Positions 44,926 through 52,568 of a stretch of DNA of 64,000 bases are shown here, one piece after another. The stretch covers positions 1-64,000 of the forward strand of contig NZ_JAWLAR010000011.1 in NCBI RefSeq assembly GCF_041395345.1. Reading direction: 5' to 3'. Origin of the DNA: Dokdonella sp041395345. Lineage in GTDB: Bacteria > Pseudomonadota > Gammaproteobacteria > Xanthomonadales > Rhodanobacteraceae. The position numbers were made by a program, and so were the translations under genes. Each line of letters starts with the position of its first letter. Positions within the stretch are counted from its first letter, which is position 1. The notes below the pieces were generated by a model. It was not told the DNA's origin. It was given only the letters and a program-made list of their open reading frames with translations, and did no database searches.

Positions 44926-46170
44926 ATGAATCTCACCGCGATTCGCGAGGCGCGCACGGCAAAGACTGTCGAGGCGCGCGCTATCGTTTCCGCTGCCGAG
45001 TCCGGCAAGCGCAACCTGACAGCCGACGAGTCGGCCCGCTTCGATGCACTGAAGGCGGAAATCACCGACCTGGACGAGCAAGAGGCCCGCGCGCAATTCC
45101 TGGCTGATGCCGAGCGCCGCGCGCAGGGCGAGCCGGTCATCGGTTCAGGCGATCAGAGTTTCGACCAACTCGAACAACGCGTCTCGCTGATGCGCATCCT
45201 GCAGGCCGGCATGGAAAATCGGAGCCTGGACGGTGCGGAATTGGAATACAACCGCGAACTGACCCGGCGCAACGGTCGACCGGCGAAGGGCTTCTACCTG
45301 CCGATGCGCGCACTTGAGCAGCGCGTCAACACGACCGGCACTGCAGGCCAGCTTGTCGGCACCGATCATCGCGGCGACCAGTACATCGAACCGCTGCGCA
45401 ATGCCTTGCTGGCCCGACGTTTGGGCGTTCGCGTCCTGTCCGGTTTGCGCGGCGACGTGAGCATTCCGAAGGCCGGCAACAGCACGGTGGCCGGATGGGT
45501 CGCTGAAAACAGCGCACTGTCCCCAAGCGACATGACGTTCGGTTCCGTCGGACTTGACCCGAAGCACGTCGGGGCGCTGTCGGAAATGTCCCGGCAACTG
45601 ATTCAGCAATCCGACCCGAGCATCGAAGCCCTGTTGCGCGATGATCTGGCATTCGGCATCGCGAAGGCGATCGACAGTGCCTTGATCGGCGGCGGCGGTG
45701 CCAATGAGCCCGACGGCATCATCGCCACGTTGGGAACGGCGAACGGAACCTTGGGCACCCCGACCTGGGACGAAGCCCTGGCCATCGTGGATCAGGTCGA
45801 ATCGGGCAACGCATTGAGCCCGTCCCACAACTGGATCATGCGATCCGGCGCAAAGGCGAAGTTGGCCAGTACGCTGAAGGTTTCGGGAGATGCCGGCGCG
45901 GGCTTCATCCTGGAAGGTGGACGCATGGCCGACTTCCCCGTCTACAGCACCAATCAGATGGGTTCCGACAGCAACGGCAACGACGTGATATTCGGCGACT
46001 GGTCGCAAGTCCTTCTGGGCATCTGGTCGGAACTGGATATCCTGGTGAACCCGTTCGCCGAAACCGCTTACAGCAAGGGCAACGTCCTGGTGCGCGCGAT
46101 GGCCACCTGCGATATCGGCATTCGCCACATCGAATCCTTTGTCTGGGCAGACGATGTTCCCGGCATCTGA
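44926..46170 (+). CDS. HK97-family major capsid protein
   Basis: The 414-residue protein has a helical delta/scaffold-like N-terminal part (residues ~1-110, with DESARFDALKAEITDLDEQEARAQFLAD). The HK97 fold follows: ARRLGVRVLSGLRGDVSIPK, MSRQLIQQSDPSIEALLRDDLAFGIAKAIDSALIGG, FPVYSTNQMG and FGDWSQVLLGIWSELDILVNPF. It forms the icosahedral shell after removal of the N-terminal part by the protease encoded next. Capsid precedes protease and portal here, the reverse of the order in most HK97-like phages. Confidence 0.92.
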   Translation: MNLTAIREARTAKTVEARAIVSAAESGKRNLTADESARFDALKAEITDLDEQEARAQFLADAERRAQGEPVIGSGDQSFDQLEQRVSLMRILQAGMENRSLDGAELEYNRELTRRNGRPAKGFYLPMRALEQRVNTTGTAGQLVGTDHRGDQYIEPLRNALLARRLGVRVLSGLRGDVSIPKAGNSTVAGWVAENSALSPSDMTFGSVGLDPKHVGALSEMSRQLIQQSDPSIEALLRDDLAFGIAKAIDSALIGGGGANEPDGIIATLGTANGTLGTPTWDEALAIVDQVESGNALSPSHNWIMRSGAKAKLASTLKVSGDAGAGFILEGGRMADFPVYSTNQMGSDSNGNDVIFGDWSQVLLGIWSELDILVNPFAETAYSKGNVLVRAMATCDIGIRHIESFVWADDVPGI

Positions 46171-46717
46171 TCTTGAGATCCGAACGACGGCGGGGCTGAC
46201 CTCGCCGTCACCGGGCAGGCTTGCCGGCTATGCCGCCGTTTTCGACTCGCCGGCTGACTTTGGCGAGTTCACGGAAACGGTGCGGCCTGGCGCGTTTACG
46301 CGGGCGCTCGCCGAACGCGGGGCTGCAATCCTGGCGCTGTATGACCATGAACGGCGCAGCGTCCTGGGCCGCACCGGGGCCGGCACGCTGAAGCTGAAAG
46401 AGGATGCACGCGGGCTTGCCTTTGAACTGGACTTGCCCGATACGAGCCTGGGCCGCGACCTGGCTGTCATGGTCGGACGTGGCGACGTGAACGGCTGCAG
46501 CTTCGCATTCCGATGCTATGCCGACGGCGATGCCTGGAGCTCGAACGGCGGGCGCGTGACACGTGAGCTGCGCAGCGTCGAGTTGCACGAAATCACCATT
46601 ACGCCACAACCGGCCTATGCGAATACGGAAGTCGCGTTGCGCAGTCGACCCGTCGACTACAGCAAGTCGCCGACCTTCAACGATACGCGCCGTGCCTGGC
46701 TGGAAACCTGCCGATGA
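46154..46717 (+). CDS. HK97-family prohead protease
   Basis: The 187-residue serine protease cuts the capsid delta domain during head maturation. The family pattern is clear: GRLAGYAAVFDSPADFGEFTETVRPGAFTRALAE, LALYDHERRSVLGRTGAGTLKLKEDARGLAFELDLPDT, then DVNGCSFAF and ELRSVELHEITITPQPAYANTEVALRSR. The catalytic His (YDHERRSVLG) and Ser (GCSFAF) are present. The ATG at 46154 overlaps the capsid stop; a TTG at 46139 is a possible earlier start. Confidence 0.9.
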   Translation: MFPASDLEIRTTAGLTSPSPGRLAGYAAVFDSPADFGEFTETVRPGAFTRALAERGAAILALYDHERRSVLGRTGAGTLKLKEDARGLAFELDLPDTSLGRDLAVMVGRGDVNGCSFAFRCYADGDAWSSNGGRVTRELRSVELHEITITPQPAYANTEVALRSRPVDYSKSPTFNDTRRAWLETCR

Positions 46718-47880
46718 AATGGCCCTGGACGAAAACAGAACAGCGCGCCGCACCTGATCCTTCATGGTCCGCGCTACTGAACCCCGGCGCAGTCACGACC
46801 AGCGGTGCCTATGTCGACACGCGCAGCGCGGAAGGTATCAGCACGGTATTCGCGGCGGTGTCACTGATAGCCGGCACCGTGGCCAGCCTGCCGCTACACG
46901 TCTACCGTCGACTGCCGAACGGCGACCGCGAGAAGGCGACCGACTACCCACTGTCGGACGTGCTCGCTGCAAGGCCGAACGCGGCCCAGACTTCATTCGA
47001 GTGGCGCGAACAGGCAACAGCAAATTGCGTCCTGTCCGGCAACGCCTATTCGGAAATCATCTGGGATGGTGCCGGCAACGTCACTGCACTGAAGCCGCTA
47101 CCACCGCGCAACGTCACGATAGTGAAGCTGCCGAATGATCGTCACCGCTATGACGTGACCGACAGCGCCGGGCGTGTGCGCTCGCTGCTGAGTGAAGAAG
47201 TTCTTCATCTTCGTGACCGTTCCGACGATGGCCTGGTCGGGAAGTCCCGCATCACCGTGGCCCGCGAAATGTTGGGCGGTGTCCTGGCTGCGCAAGAGCA
47301 TGGCAACCGTACCTTTGCCAATGGGGCGCGTCTGAGTGGCGTCCTGCAGACCCCACACCAGATGACGGATGAAAGCATCAAGCGGCTGGCTGAGTCCTGG
47401 CAATCGCAGTTCAGTGGCGCGGCCAATGCCGGGCGCACTGCGATTCTGGAAAACGGATTGGAGTATGCGCAACTGGCCATGAGCAACGAGGATGCGCAGT
47501 GGCTTCAGTCTCGCCAGTTCAGCGTCGAGGAAGTGGCCCGCATCTTCAATATCCCGCCGGTCCTGTTGGGTGATCTGCGACACGCCAACTTCAGCAACAG
47601 CGTCGAGATGATGCGCCACTTCGTGACCGTCACGCTGCGGCCCTGGCTGTCACGCATCGAACAAGCCCTGGAACGTGCATTGCTTGGCCCGATAGCCCGG
47701 CAACGCTACTTCATCGAGTTCAGCGCCGAAGGCTTGCTGCGAGGCGACAGCACCAACCGGGCGAGCTTCTACCAGTCCGGCATTGCATCGGGCTGGCTGT
47801 TGCCAAGCGAGGCGCGGCGACTGGAAAACCTGCCGACCGTGGAGGGCATCGACAATGCCAATGCGACCACCAGTGCATGA
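46714..47880 (+). CDS. HK97-family phage portal protein
   Basis: The 388-residue portal forms the dodecameric ring at one vertex through which DNA is packaged. It has the pattern AVSLIAGTVASLPLHVYRRLPNGDREKATDYPLSDVLAARPN, then SFEWREQATANCVLSGNAYSEIIWD, EEVLHLRDRSDDGLVGKSRITVARE, and FSVEEVARIFNIPPVLLGDLRHANFSNSVEMMRHFVTVTLRPWLSRIEQAL. The ATG overlaps the protease stop by four bases. Length is normal for the HK97 gp3 family. Confidence 0.93.
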   Translation: MKWPWTKTEQRAAPDPSWSALLNPGAVTTSGAYVDTRSAEGISTVFAAVSLIAGTVASLPLHVYRRLPNGDREKATDYPLSDVLAARPNAAQTSFEWREQATANCVLSGNAYSEIIWDGAGNVTALKPLPPRNVTIVKLPNDRHRYDVTDSAGRVRSLLSEEVLHLRDRSDDGLVGKSRITVAREMLGGVLAAQEHGNRTFANGARLSGVLQTPHQMTDESIKRLAESWQSQFSGAANAGRTAILENGLEYAQLAMSNEDAQWLQSRQFSVEEVARIFNIPPVLLGDLRHANFSNSVEMMRHFVTVTLRPWLSRIEQALERALLGPIARQRYFIEFSAEGLLRGDSTNRASFYQSGIASGWLLPSEARRLENLPTVEGIDNANATTSA

Positions 47881-48271
47881 CCCCAGAGCACGCTTCAAGG
47901 GCGTGCCAGTGCACAACCCCAAGCCGAGCCGGCAACAGGGCCGCTACCTGCACACGGGCTCCGCGCAATGGCGTGCTATCCGACAGGCGCAGCTAGAACG
48001 GTTCCCCTTGTGTGCTGACTGCAGTCAACCCGCGAATGAAGTCGACCATATCGAGGGCGATACCAGTCGCAACCGTATAGGCATCGACCTGGCCAGCTTG
48101 TGCAAGCCGTGTCACTCCAAGAAGACCGCAGGCGGGCAGGTGACTGGCTGCGATGCGAACGGCAACCCACTGGACCCGAACCACCACTGGAACCGCGAAA
48201 AATCGCTGGAGGGTTCAAGGCCACGGCACGTCGCCCAACCTTCGCGCGCAAGGCCGCAGGATTCGCCGTGA
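47855..48271 (+). CDS. Phage HNH endonuclease
   Basis: The 138-residue protein holds an HNH nuclease motif flanked by zinc-binding cysteines: CADCSQPANEVDHIEGD, then IDLASLCKPCHSKKT. HNH proteins next to terminase are needed for cos-type packaging in HK97-like phages and are a constant part of cf-PICI packaging modules. The ATG at 47855 overlaps the end of the portal gene and has GGAGG nine bases upstream. The C-terminal tail is basic. Confidence 0.88.
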   Translation: MPMRPPVHDPRARFKGVPVHNPKPSRQQGRYLHTGSAQWRAIRQAQLERFPLCADCSQPANEVDHIEGDTSRNRIGIDLASLCKPCHSKKTAGGQVTGCDANGNPLDPNHHWNREKSLEGSRPRHVAQPSRARPQDSP

Positions 48272-48669
48272 GGGGCGACCGACCGAAACCCACGGCCCTG
48301 AAGCTGATCGCAGGGAATCCCGGCAAACGGCCACTGAATGACCGTGAACCGCAGACGGGCGACTTTGATCTGACTGCGCCGGATGAACTGACGGAAGCGG
48401 CCCGCGCGCATTGGGAAAGACTCGCACCCATGTTGGCGCAATCGGGCGTCATGCAGGCCAGTGACCGCGACATATTGTTCGCCTACTGCGAAGCGTTCGC
48501 CGTCTTCATTGCCGGCGCGCGTGAGGGCAAGGTCAACACCGGCCTGGTCGGACAACTTCGCCAGATGCTTGGCGAAATGGGAATGACCCCGGCGACCCGT
48601 TCGCGGATCATCGCCAACAAGGCACCGAGCGATGGCACGGAAAAGAAAAACCGATTCTTCGCCGCCTGA
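48268..48669 (+). CDS. Terminase small subunit, P27 family
   Basis: The 133-residue TerS recognises the packaging site. The P27 pattern is visible: RPKPTALKLIAGNPGKRPLNDREPQTG, APDELTEAARAHWERLAPMLAQSGVMQASDRDILFAYCEAFAVFI, and GEMGMTPATRSRI. The GTG at 48268 overlaps the HNH stop by four bases and gives the conserved start. Longer upstream in-frame starts run through the HNH gene and are rejected. Confidence 0.9.
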   Translation: MRGDRPKPTALKLIAGNPGKRPLNDREPQTGDFDLTAPDELTEAARAHWERLAPMLAQSGVMQASDRDILFAYCEAFAVFIAGAREGKVNTGLVGQLRQMLGEMGMTPATRSRIIANKAPSDGTEKKNRFFAA

Positions 48670-50206
48670 TTCGGGCTTCCACTTCGATGCCGAAGCGGCC
48701 GAACGCGCTGTCGCGTTCTTTGCCGAATGCCTGACGCATACGACCGGGGAATGGCGAGGCCAGCCATTCGTGCTGTCGGAATGGCAAGCCGATATCGTGC
48801 GCCGGATATTCGGATGGCAGCGACCCGACGGCACGCGCCGCTATCGCACCGTCTTCATCATCGTGCCACGCAAGGCCGGCAAAACGACCCTGGCTGCAGG
48901 CTTGGCCCTGTATGCGCTGTACTGCGACAACGAGCCCGGCGCGCAGGTCATCAACGCCGCTGCAGATCGGGAGCAGGCCGCATTGTGTTTCGAGGCCGCG
49001 CGGCAGATGGTCGAGTCGGAAGACGAATTGCTGTCCCGGTCGGAAGTCTACAAGCGTGCGATTGTGACCCCGGCCACGGGCAGCAGTTACAAGGTCATAT
49101 CGAGCGAGGCTTACAGCAAGCACGGATTGAACGCGTCCTATATTGGCGCGGATGAATTGCACGCCTGGCCTGGTCGGGAACTGTGGGACGTGCTGACCAC
49201 TTCAACCGGCGCACGTCGACAACCGCTTACCGTAGTCACCACGACTGCAGGCTATGACCGGCATTCGTTGTGCTACGAGCTATACGACCACGCCTGCAAA
49301 GTCCGCGACGGCATCGTCAAGGATGATTCGTTCCTGCCTGTCATCTTCGAGGCCGGCAAGGATGACGACTGGAAAGACCCGGCGACCTGGGCAAAGGCGC
49401 ACCCTGGCCTGGGCATATCCGTAAAGGTCGACTACTTCGAGCAGGAATGCGCGAAGGCTCAAGCGATGCCGGCCTACGAAAACACGTTTCGCCGGCTGTT
49501 GTTGAATCAGTGGACTGAACAGGATTCCCGCTGGATATCGATGGATGCTTGGGACGTGTGCAACACGCCGCTGCCTGATCTGACCGGCGCTGAATGTTTC
49601 GGCGGATTGGACCTGGCCAGCACAACCGATATTACGGCCCTGGTGCTCGCATTCCCGCTGGGCAGCAAGGTGCATCTGGTTCCGCATTTCTGGATCCCAC
49701 GAGAGGCTATGCAAGCGCGTGTGAGGCGCGACCGCGTGCCATATGACGTATGGGCGCAACAGGGCTTCGTCACCGTCACCGATGGCGCTGTGACCGACTA
49801 TGACGTAGTGCGGGAGGATATCAACCGCCTGGCCGAACGCTACGTCATCCGCGACATTGCATTCGACCGCTGGAACGCGACCCAGATATCGACGCAACTG
49901 TCGGGCGACGGATTCACCATGACCGGATTCGGGCAGGGCTTCGCATCGATGAGCGCACCGACAAAGGAACTGGAACGGCGCATCGTCGGCAAGGAACTGA
50001 ACCATGCCGGGCACCCTGTCCTTCGATGGATGGCATCGAACGTCACTGTCGAGATGGATGCCGCCGGCAACCTGAAGCCGAGCAAGGCGAAGTCCACCGA
50101 ACGTATCGACGGCATCGTCGCTGCGTGCATGGCCATAGGCCGAATGATGGTTGCCGAAGCTGCGCCAGCCGACCCCTACGCCAACCGAGGGCTGATCTTC
50201 GTATGA
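48632..50206 (+). CDS. Terminase large subunit
   Basis: TerL is the ATP-driven packaging motor and nuclease. The 524-residue protein shows an ATPase domain with Walker A-like VPRKAGKTTLAAGLALYAL, the acidic ADELHAWPGRELWDVLTTSTGARRQPLTVVTTTAG, and an RNase-H-like nuclease domain starting GGLDLASTTDITALVLAF with later DRWNATQISTQL. It overlaps the TerS gene by 38 bp in another frame. Length is normal, so packaging appears intact. Confidence 0.93.
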   Translation: MARKRKTDSSPPDSGFHFDAEAAERAVAFFAECLTHTTGEWRGQPFVLSEWQADIVRRIFGWQRPDGTRRYRTVFIIVPRKAGKTTLAAGLALYALYCDNEPGAQVINAAADREQAALCFEAARQMVESEDELLSRSEVYKRAIVTPATGSSYKVISSEAYSKHGLNASYIGADELHAWPGRELWDVLTTSTGARRQPLTVVTTTAGYDRHSLCYELYDHACKVRDGIVKDDSFLPVIFEAGKDDDWKDPATWAKAHPGLGISVKVDYFEQECAKAQAMPAYENTFRRLLLNQWTEQDSRWISMDAWDVCNTPLPDLTGAECFGGLDLASTTDITALVLAFPLGSKVHLVPHFWIPREAMQARVRRDRVPYDVWAQQGFVTVTDGAVTDYDVVREDINRLAERYVIRDIAFDRWNATQISTQLSGDGFTMTGFGQGFASMSAPTKELERRIVGKELNHAGHPVLRWMASNVTVEMDAAGNLKPSKAKSTERIDGIVAACMAIGRMMVAEAAPADPYANRGLIFV

Positions 50207-50529
50207 CATTCACTGCACAACAACTTGCGCACCAGATTGAACTACAGCGGCCCACGCACACGACAGACCCGGCGACCGGCTATGTATCGACCACCTGGCA
50301 CACCTATGCCACGCCATACGCGCGCATCGATCCGCTGGCTGGTCGGGAGTTCTTCGCCGCGCAACAGGTTCAGGCTGAGTCGACCGTCAAGTTCACGCTC
50401 CGCTATCGCGAGGGCGTCGAGCCGGTCGACCGCATCATCTGGAAGGGCGATGAATACAACATCACCGCCATCATGAACATGGGAACGCGCAACCGCGAAT
50501 TGCTGTTGCACGCTCGCAAACTCGAATAG
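50203..50529 (+). CDS. Phage head closure / head-tail adaptor protein
   Basis: The 108-residue protein fits the SPP1 gp16-like head closure family: HQIELQRPTHTTDPATGYVSTTWHTYATPYARIDPLAGREFFAAQQVQAESTVKFTLRYREGVEPVDRIIWKGDEYNITAI. It seals the portal and presents the surface on which a tail docks. It is the last structural gene of the island; no tail genes follow. The ATG overlaps the TerL stop by four bases. Confidence 0.85.
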   Translation: MTFTAQQLAHQIELQRPTHTTDPATGYVSTTWHTYATPYARIDPLAGREFFAAQQVQAESTVKFTLRYREGVEPVDRIIWKGDEYNITAIMNMGTRNRELLLHARKLE

Positions 50530-50641
50530 CGCGCGGAGGTGGCGAACGGGGCCGCGCACTCCCTCCTTACCCCGTCGCCGCCAGCTTGCCGAGCTGGCAA
50601 GGGAAATCGGCATTGGCCAAGTCCGCGTTCGGACAACGGCC

Positions 50642-50675
50642 CGAAACCCGCCACGGGTGATCCTGGCGGGTTTCG
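50642..50675 (+). terminator. Terminator of the capsid/packaging operon
   Basis: A perfect 12-bp stem (CGAAACCCGCCA / TGGCGGGTTTCG) with a 10-base loop lies 112 bp after the head-closure gene. It likely ends the late operon; the T-rich part is within the stem. Confidence 0.6.
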
Positions 50676-50774
50676 TCATTCTGGAACCTACTGCAAATTC
50701 ACAGATGGTTGACGTAGGAAATTTCCTATGTGATAGAAAGTCTACTTAACTGTCACTTGCAGGGGAGAATGATG

Positions 50775-51326
50775 ATGGACGTCAAAGCAAAGATTGCGAT
50801 AGCACTCGCTGTAGGCCTTTTTTTTGGTTACTTCATTGGCCGTGAGCACCTAAAGCATCAAATGACTTCAGCATTTACTGATGCGATGGGTGGAATGGCG
50901 CGGGCCTTGAGTGGAAACGGAGATGCGAAGTCGCTGCAGTCCGTGAAAAGCGTGGAGGCCGCTGAGAATGCATCAGAATACGCAACGAAGTTGAAGATCT
51001 ATGACTGGACGGCGAAGTATCACAGTTCGCTAACGGATGGCCGCATCCCGGGTGTCACTTTCAAGATCAAGAACGAAGGCGATAAGACTGTTTCAGAGTT
51101 GAAAGTCGTCGTTTACTTTCAAGACGCTGAAGGCAACACGATTGCCGAGGAAGAATTTTATCCGATCTTGGATGGGACATTTTCCGTTTCACGGAACAAT
51201 GGGCCGTTGAAGCCGGGATATGTGTGGCAGCAGGAACCGAATAGGTTCTTTGCAGCAAAACAGGTGCCGAGCGAATGGAAAGAAGGCGCGACTACGGTGG
51301 CCATAGCCGAAGTCAAATTTGAATAG
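50775..51326 (+). CDS. Membrane-anchored cargo protein of the island (function unknown)
   Basis: The 183-residue product has one N-terminal hydrophobic helix (AKIAIALAVGLFFGYFIG). A periplasmic-looking domain follows with a beta-rich part resembling FxLyD/DUF3426-like domains: GVTFKIKNEGDKTVSELKVVVYFQDAEGNTIAEEEFYP, then GYVWQQEPNRFF. Codons are visibly richer in A/T than neighbouring structural genes. It has its own upstream space and lies after the late terminator, so it is probably independently expressed cargo (a moron). The third of three consecutive ATGs (50775) fits the GGGGAG site best. Confidence 0.7.
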   Translation: MDVKAKIAIALAVGLFFGYFIGREHLKHQMTSAFTDAMGGMARALSGNGDAKSLQSVKSVEAAENASEYATKLKIYDWTAKYHSSLTDGRIPGVTFKIKNEGDKTVSELKVVVYFQDAEGNTIAEEEFYPILDGTFSVSRNNGPLKPGYVWQQEPNRFFAAKQVPSEWKEGATTVAIAEVKFE

Positions 51327-51372
51327 CTGGCGTGTTTGGGAACGAAACTAGTAACAGCTTCCCGTAAAAACG

Positions 51373-51398
51373 AAAAAGCCCCTAGAATCAGGGGCTTA
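51373..51398 (-). terminator. Terminator of the tRNA operon supplied by the island
   Basis: On the minus strand AGCCCCT-(6 bases)-AGGGGCT is followed by five T. It lies just past the tRNA-Asp CCA end and inside the island, replacing the original terminator now at 40266-40290. Confidence 0.8.
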
Positions 51399-51402
51399 TC
51401 GC

Positions 51403-51422
51403 GAAAAGTGGCGGAGCGGACG
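51403..51422. repeat. attR core (20-bp direct repeat, overlaps tRNA-Asp)
   Basis: This copy is identical to 40296-40315. It covers the last 14 bases of tRNA-Asp (51409-51422) plus six flanking bases, so the tRNA stays complete after integration. Confidence 0.85.
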
Positions 51423-51485
51423 GGACTCGAACCCGCGACCTCCGGCGTGACAGGCCAGCATTCTAACCAGCTGAACTACCGCTCC
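51409..51485 (-). tRNA. tRNA-Asp(GTC)
   Basis: The 77-base minus-strand gene folds as a cloverleaf: acceptor GGAGCGG/CCGCTCC, D arm with AGTTCAGCTGGTTAGAAT, anticodon loop CTGTCAC giving GTC, T arm GGTTCGAGTCC, and an encoded CCA. Its 3' end is the integration site of the 11-kb island. Confidence 0.95.
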
Positions 51486-51558
51486 ACGTTTTTCAGCGCA
51501 TCCTGCGCAATCCGCTATTCTCACCGATCCAACCCGATTTCGCGAGCCGAATCGTCAC

Positions 51559-51634
51559 TGGCGTCCCCAAGGGGATTCGAACCCCTGTTACTGCCGTGAA
51601 AGGGCGGTGTCCTGGGCCTCTAGACGATGGGGAC
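51559..51634 (-). tRNA. tRNA-Glu(TTC)
   Basis: The 76-base minus-strand gene has acceptor GTCCCCA/TGGGGAC, anticodon loop CTTTCAC with anticodon TTC, T arm GGTTCGAATCC and encoded CCA. It is the middle gene of the Ala-Glu-Asp cluster. Confidence 0.95.
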
Positions 51635-51647
51635 GCATAGAGAAACC

Positions 51648-51723
<76 letters not shown>

Positions 51724-51909
51724 GGGAGGCGCGAGAGAATAAGGAGTGCTGGCCTCAGCGTCAACACTTATTCTGTCCTGGGCGACAATTCGCCATGTTT
51801 GAAGCAGGTATTGCCTGCTGAATCTGGCGTGATGCGGTGTGTGGATGCATTCGGCCAGGACTCAGGCCGCGAGCGTTATGATCGGTTTCGACCCTGATGG
51901 AGAAATATC

Positions 51910-52368
51910 ATGCAATTGAGCAAACCATTTCTTTCAACACTGTTGCTGGCCGGATCGCTACTTGGGTCCCAGGCGTTGTGGGCGGATGAGGCGAAGACCT
52001 CGACCTTGCCACGAACCAAGGCACCCGAGGGGGTCGAACTCTATTTCATATCGCCGAAAGACGGCGAAGTCGTGGGGCAGGAGTTGACGGTTCGCTTCGG
52101 ATTGCGCGGAATGGGCGTGTCTCCGGCCGGAACCATGAAGGAAGGTACCGGGCATCACCACCTTCTGATCGATGTCGACGATTTGCCCCCGTTGGACATG
52201 CCGATTCCGGCCGACGCCAATCATGTGCATTTTGGTGGCGGACAAACCGAAACGACGATCAAGCTCAGCCCGGGCAAGCACACGCTGCAGCTCGATCTGG
52301 CTGATGCAATGCATATGCAATTCGATCCGCCGATTGTTTCGGAGAAGATCACGGTGACGGTGAATTGA
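51910..52368 (+). CDS. DUF4399 periplasmic protein
   Basis: The 152-residue protein has a signal peptide (MQLSKPFLSTLLLAGSLLGSQALWA). The mature part has the DUF4399 pattern: VELYFISPKDGEVVGQELTVRFGLRGMGVSPAG, GTGHHHLLIDVDDLPPLDMPIPAD, HVHFGGGQTETTIKLSPGKHTLQL. The histidine cluster (GHHH, NHVHF) suggests metal binding, but no function is established. The stop codon lies inside the terminal repeat of a MITE-like element, so the last residues may have been altered by that insertion. Confidence 0.85.
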   Translation: MQLSKPFLSTLLLAGSLLGSQALWADEAKTSTLPRTKAPEGVELYFISPKDGEVVGQELTVRFGLRGMGVSPAGTMKEGTGHHHLLIDVDDLPPLDMPIPADANHVHFGGGQTETTIKLSPGKHTLQLDLADAMHMQFDPPIVSEKITVTVN

Positions 52369-52498
52369 GGCAACGCTGATCAACTGGCGGACCTTCTGGG
52401 TGCCACCCTTTTCCCTGAACACCAACCGGTTGGGCCACACCTGTCTGTGCGCAGACAGGTGTCGTGACGATTGCGCCACTTGATCGGCGTTGCCTCAA
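52365..52498. repeat. MITE-like inverted-repeat element, copy 1
   Basis: A 134-bp element has imperfect terminal inverted repeats of about 25 bp, starting TTGAGGCAACGC and ending GCGTTGCCTCAA. An internal perfect hairpin (ACACCTGTCTG-TGCG-CAGACAGGTGT) lies at 52437-52462. Read on the other strand it is homologous to the element at 60359-60610. It encodes no protein and covers the DUF4399 stop codon. Confidence 0.75.
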
Positions 52499-52568
52499 AC
52501 CGTCGCCCGCTTCGATGGCACGATATCGGCCCGCCCCGAACGGGTTGGCCGACCACATCACTGGCGAA

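Larger units (their letters stand above)
40296..51422 (+). mobile_element. Capsid-forming phage satellite (cf-PICI-like island) in tRNA-Asp
   Basis: An 11.1-kb element is bounded by a 20-bp direct repeat that covers the tRNA-Asp 3' end. All genes read on the plus strand. The order is integrase, unknown gene, AlpA-like HTH, head-tail connector, primase zinc finger, DUF3631 ATPase, HK97 capsid, prohead protease, portal, HNH, TerS, TerL, head closure, membrane-anchored cargo. There is no tail, tape-measure, baseplate, holin, endolysin or phage repressor gene. This gene set matches capsid-forming phage-inducible chromosomal islands, which build and fill their own heads and take tails from a helper phage. 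A prophage with a clean tail/lysis deletion is the main alternative. Confidence 0.8.

Noticed and set aside
40296..51422. Complete temperate prophage
   Set aside because: No tail, lysis or repressor genes; size is only 11 kb although the head and packaging genes are intact.
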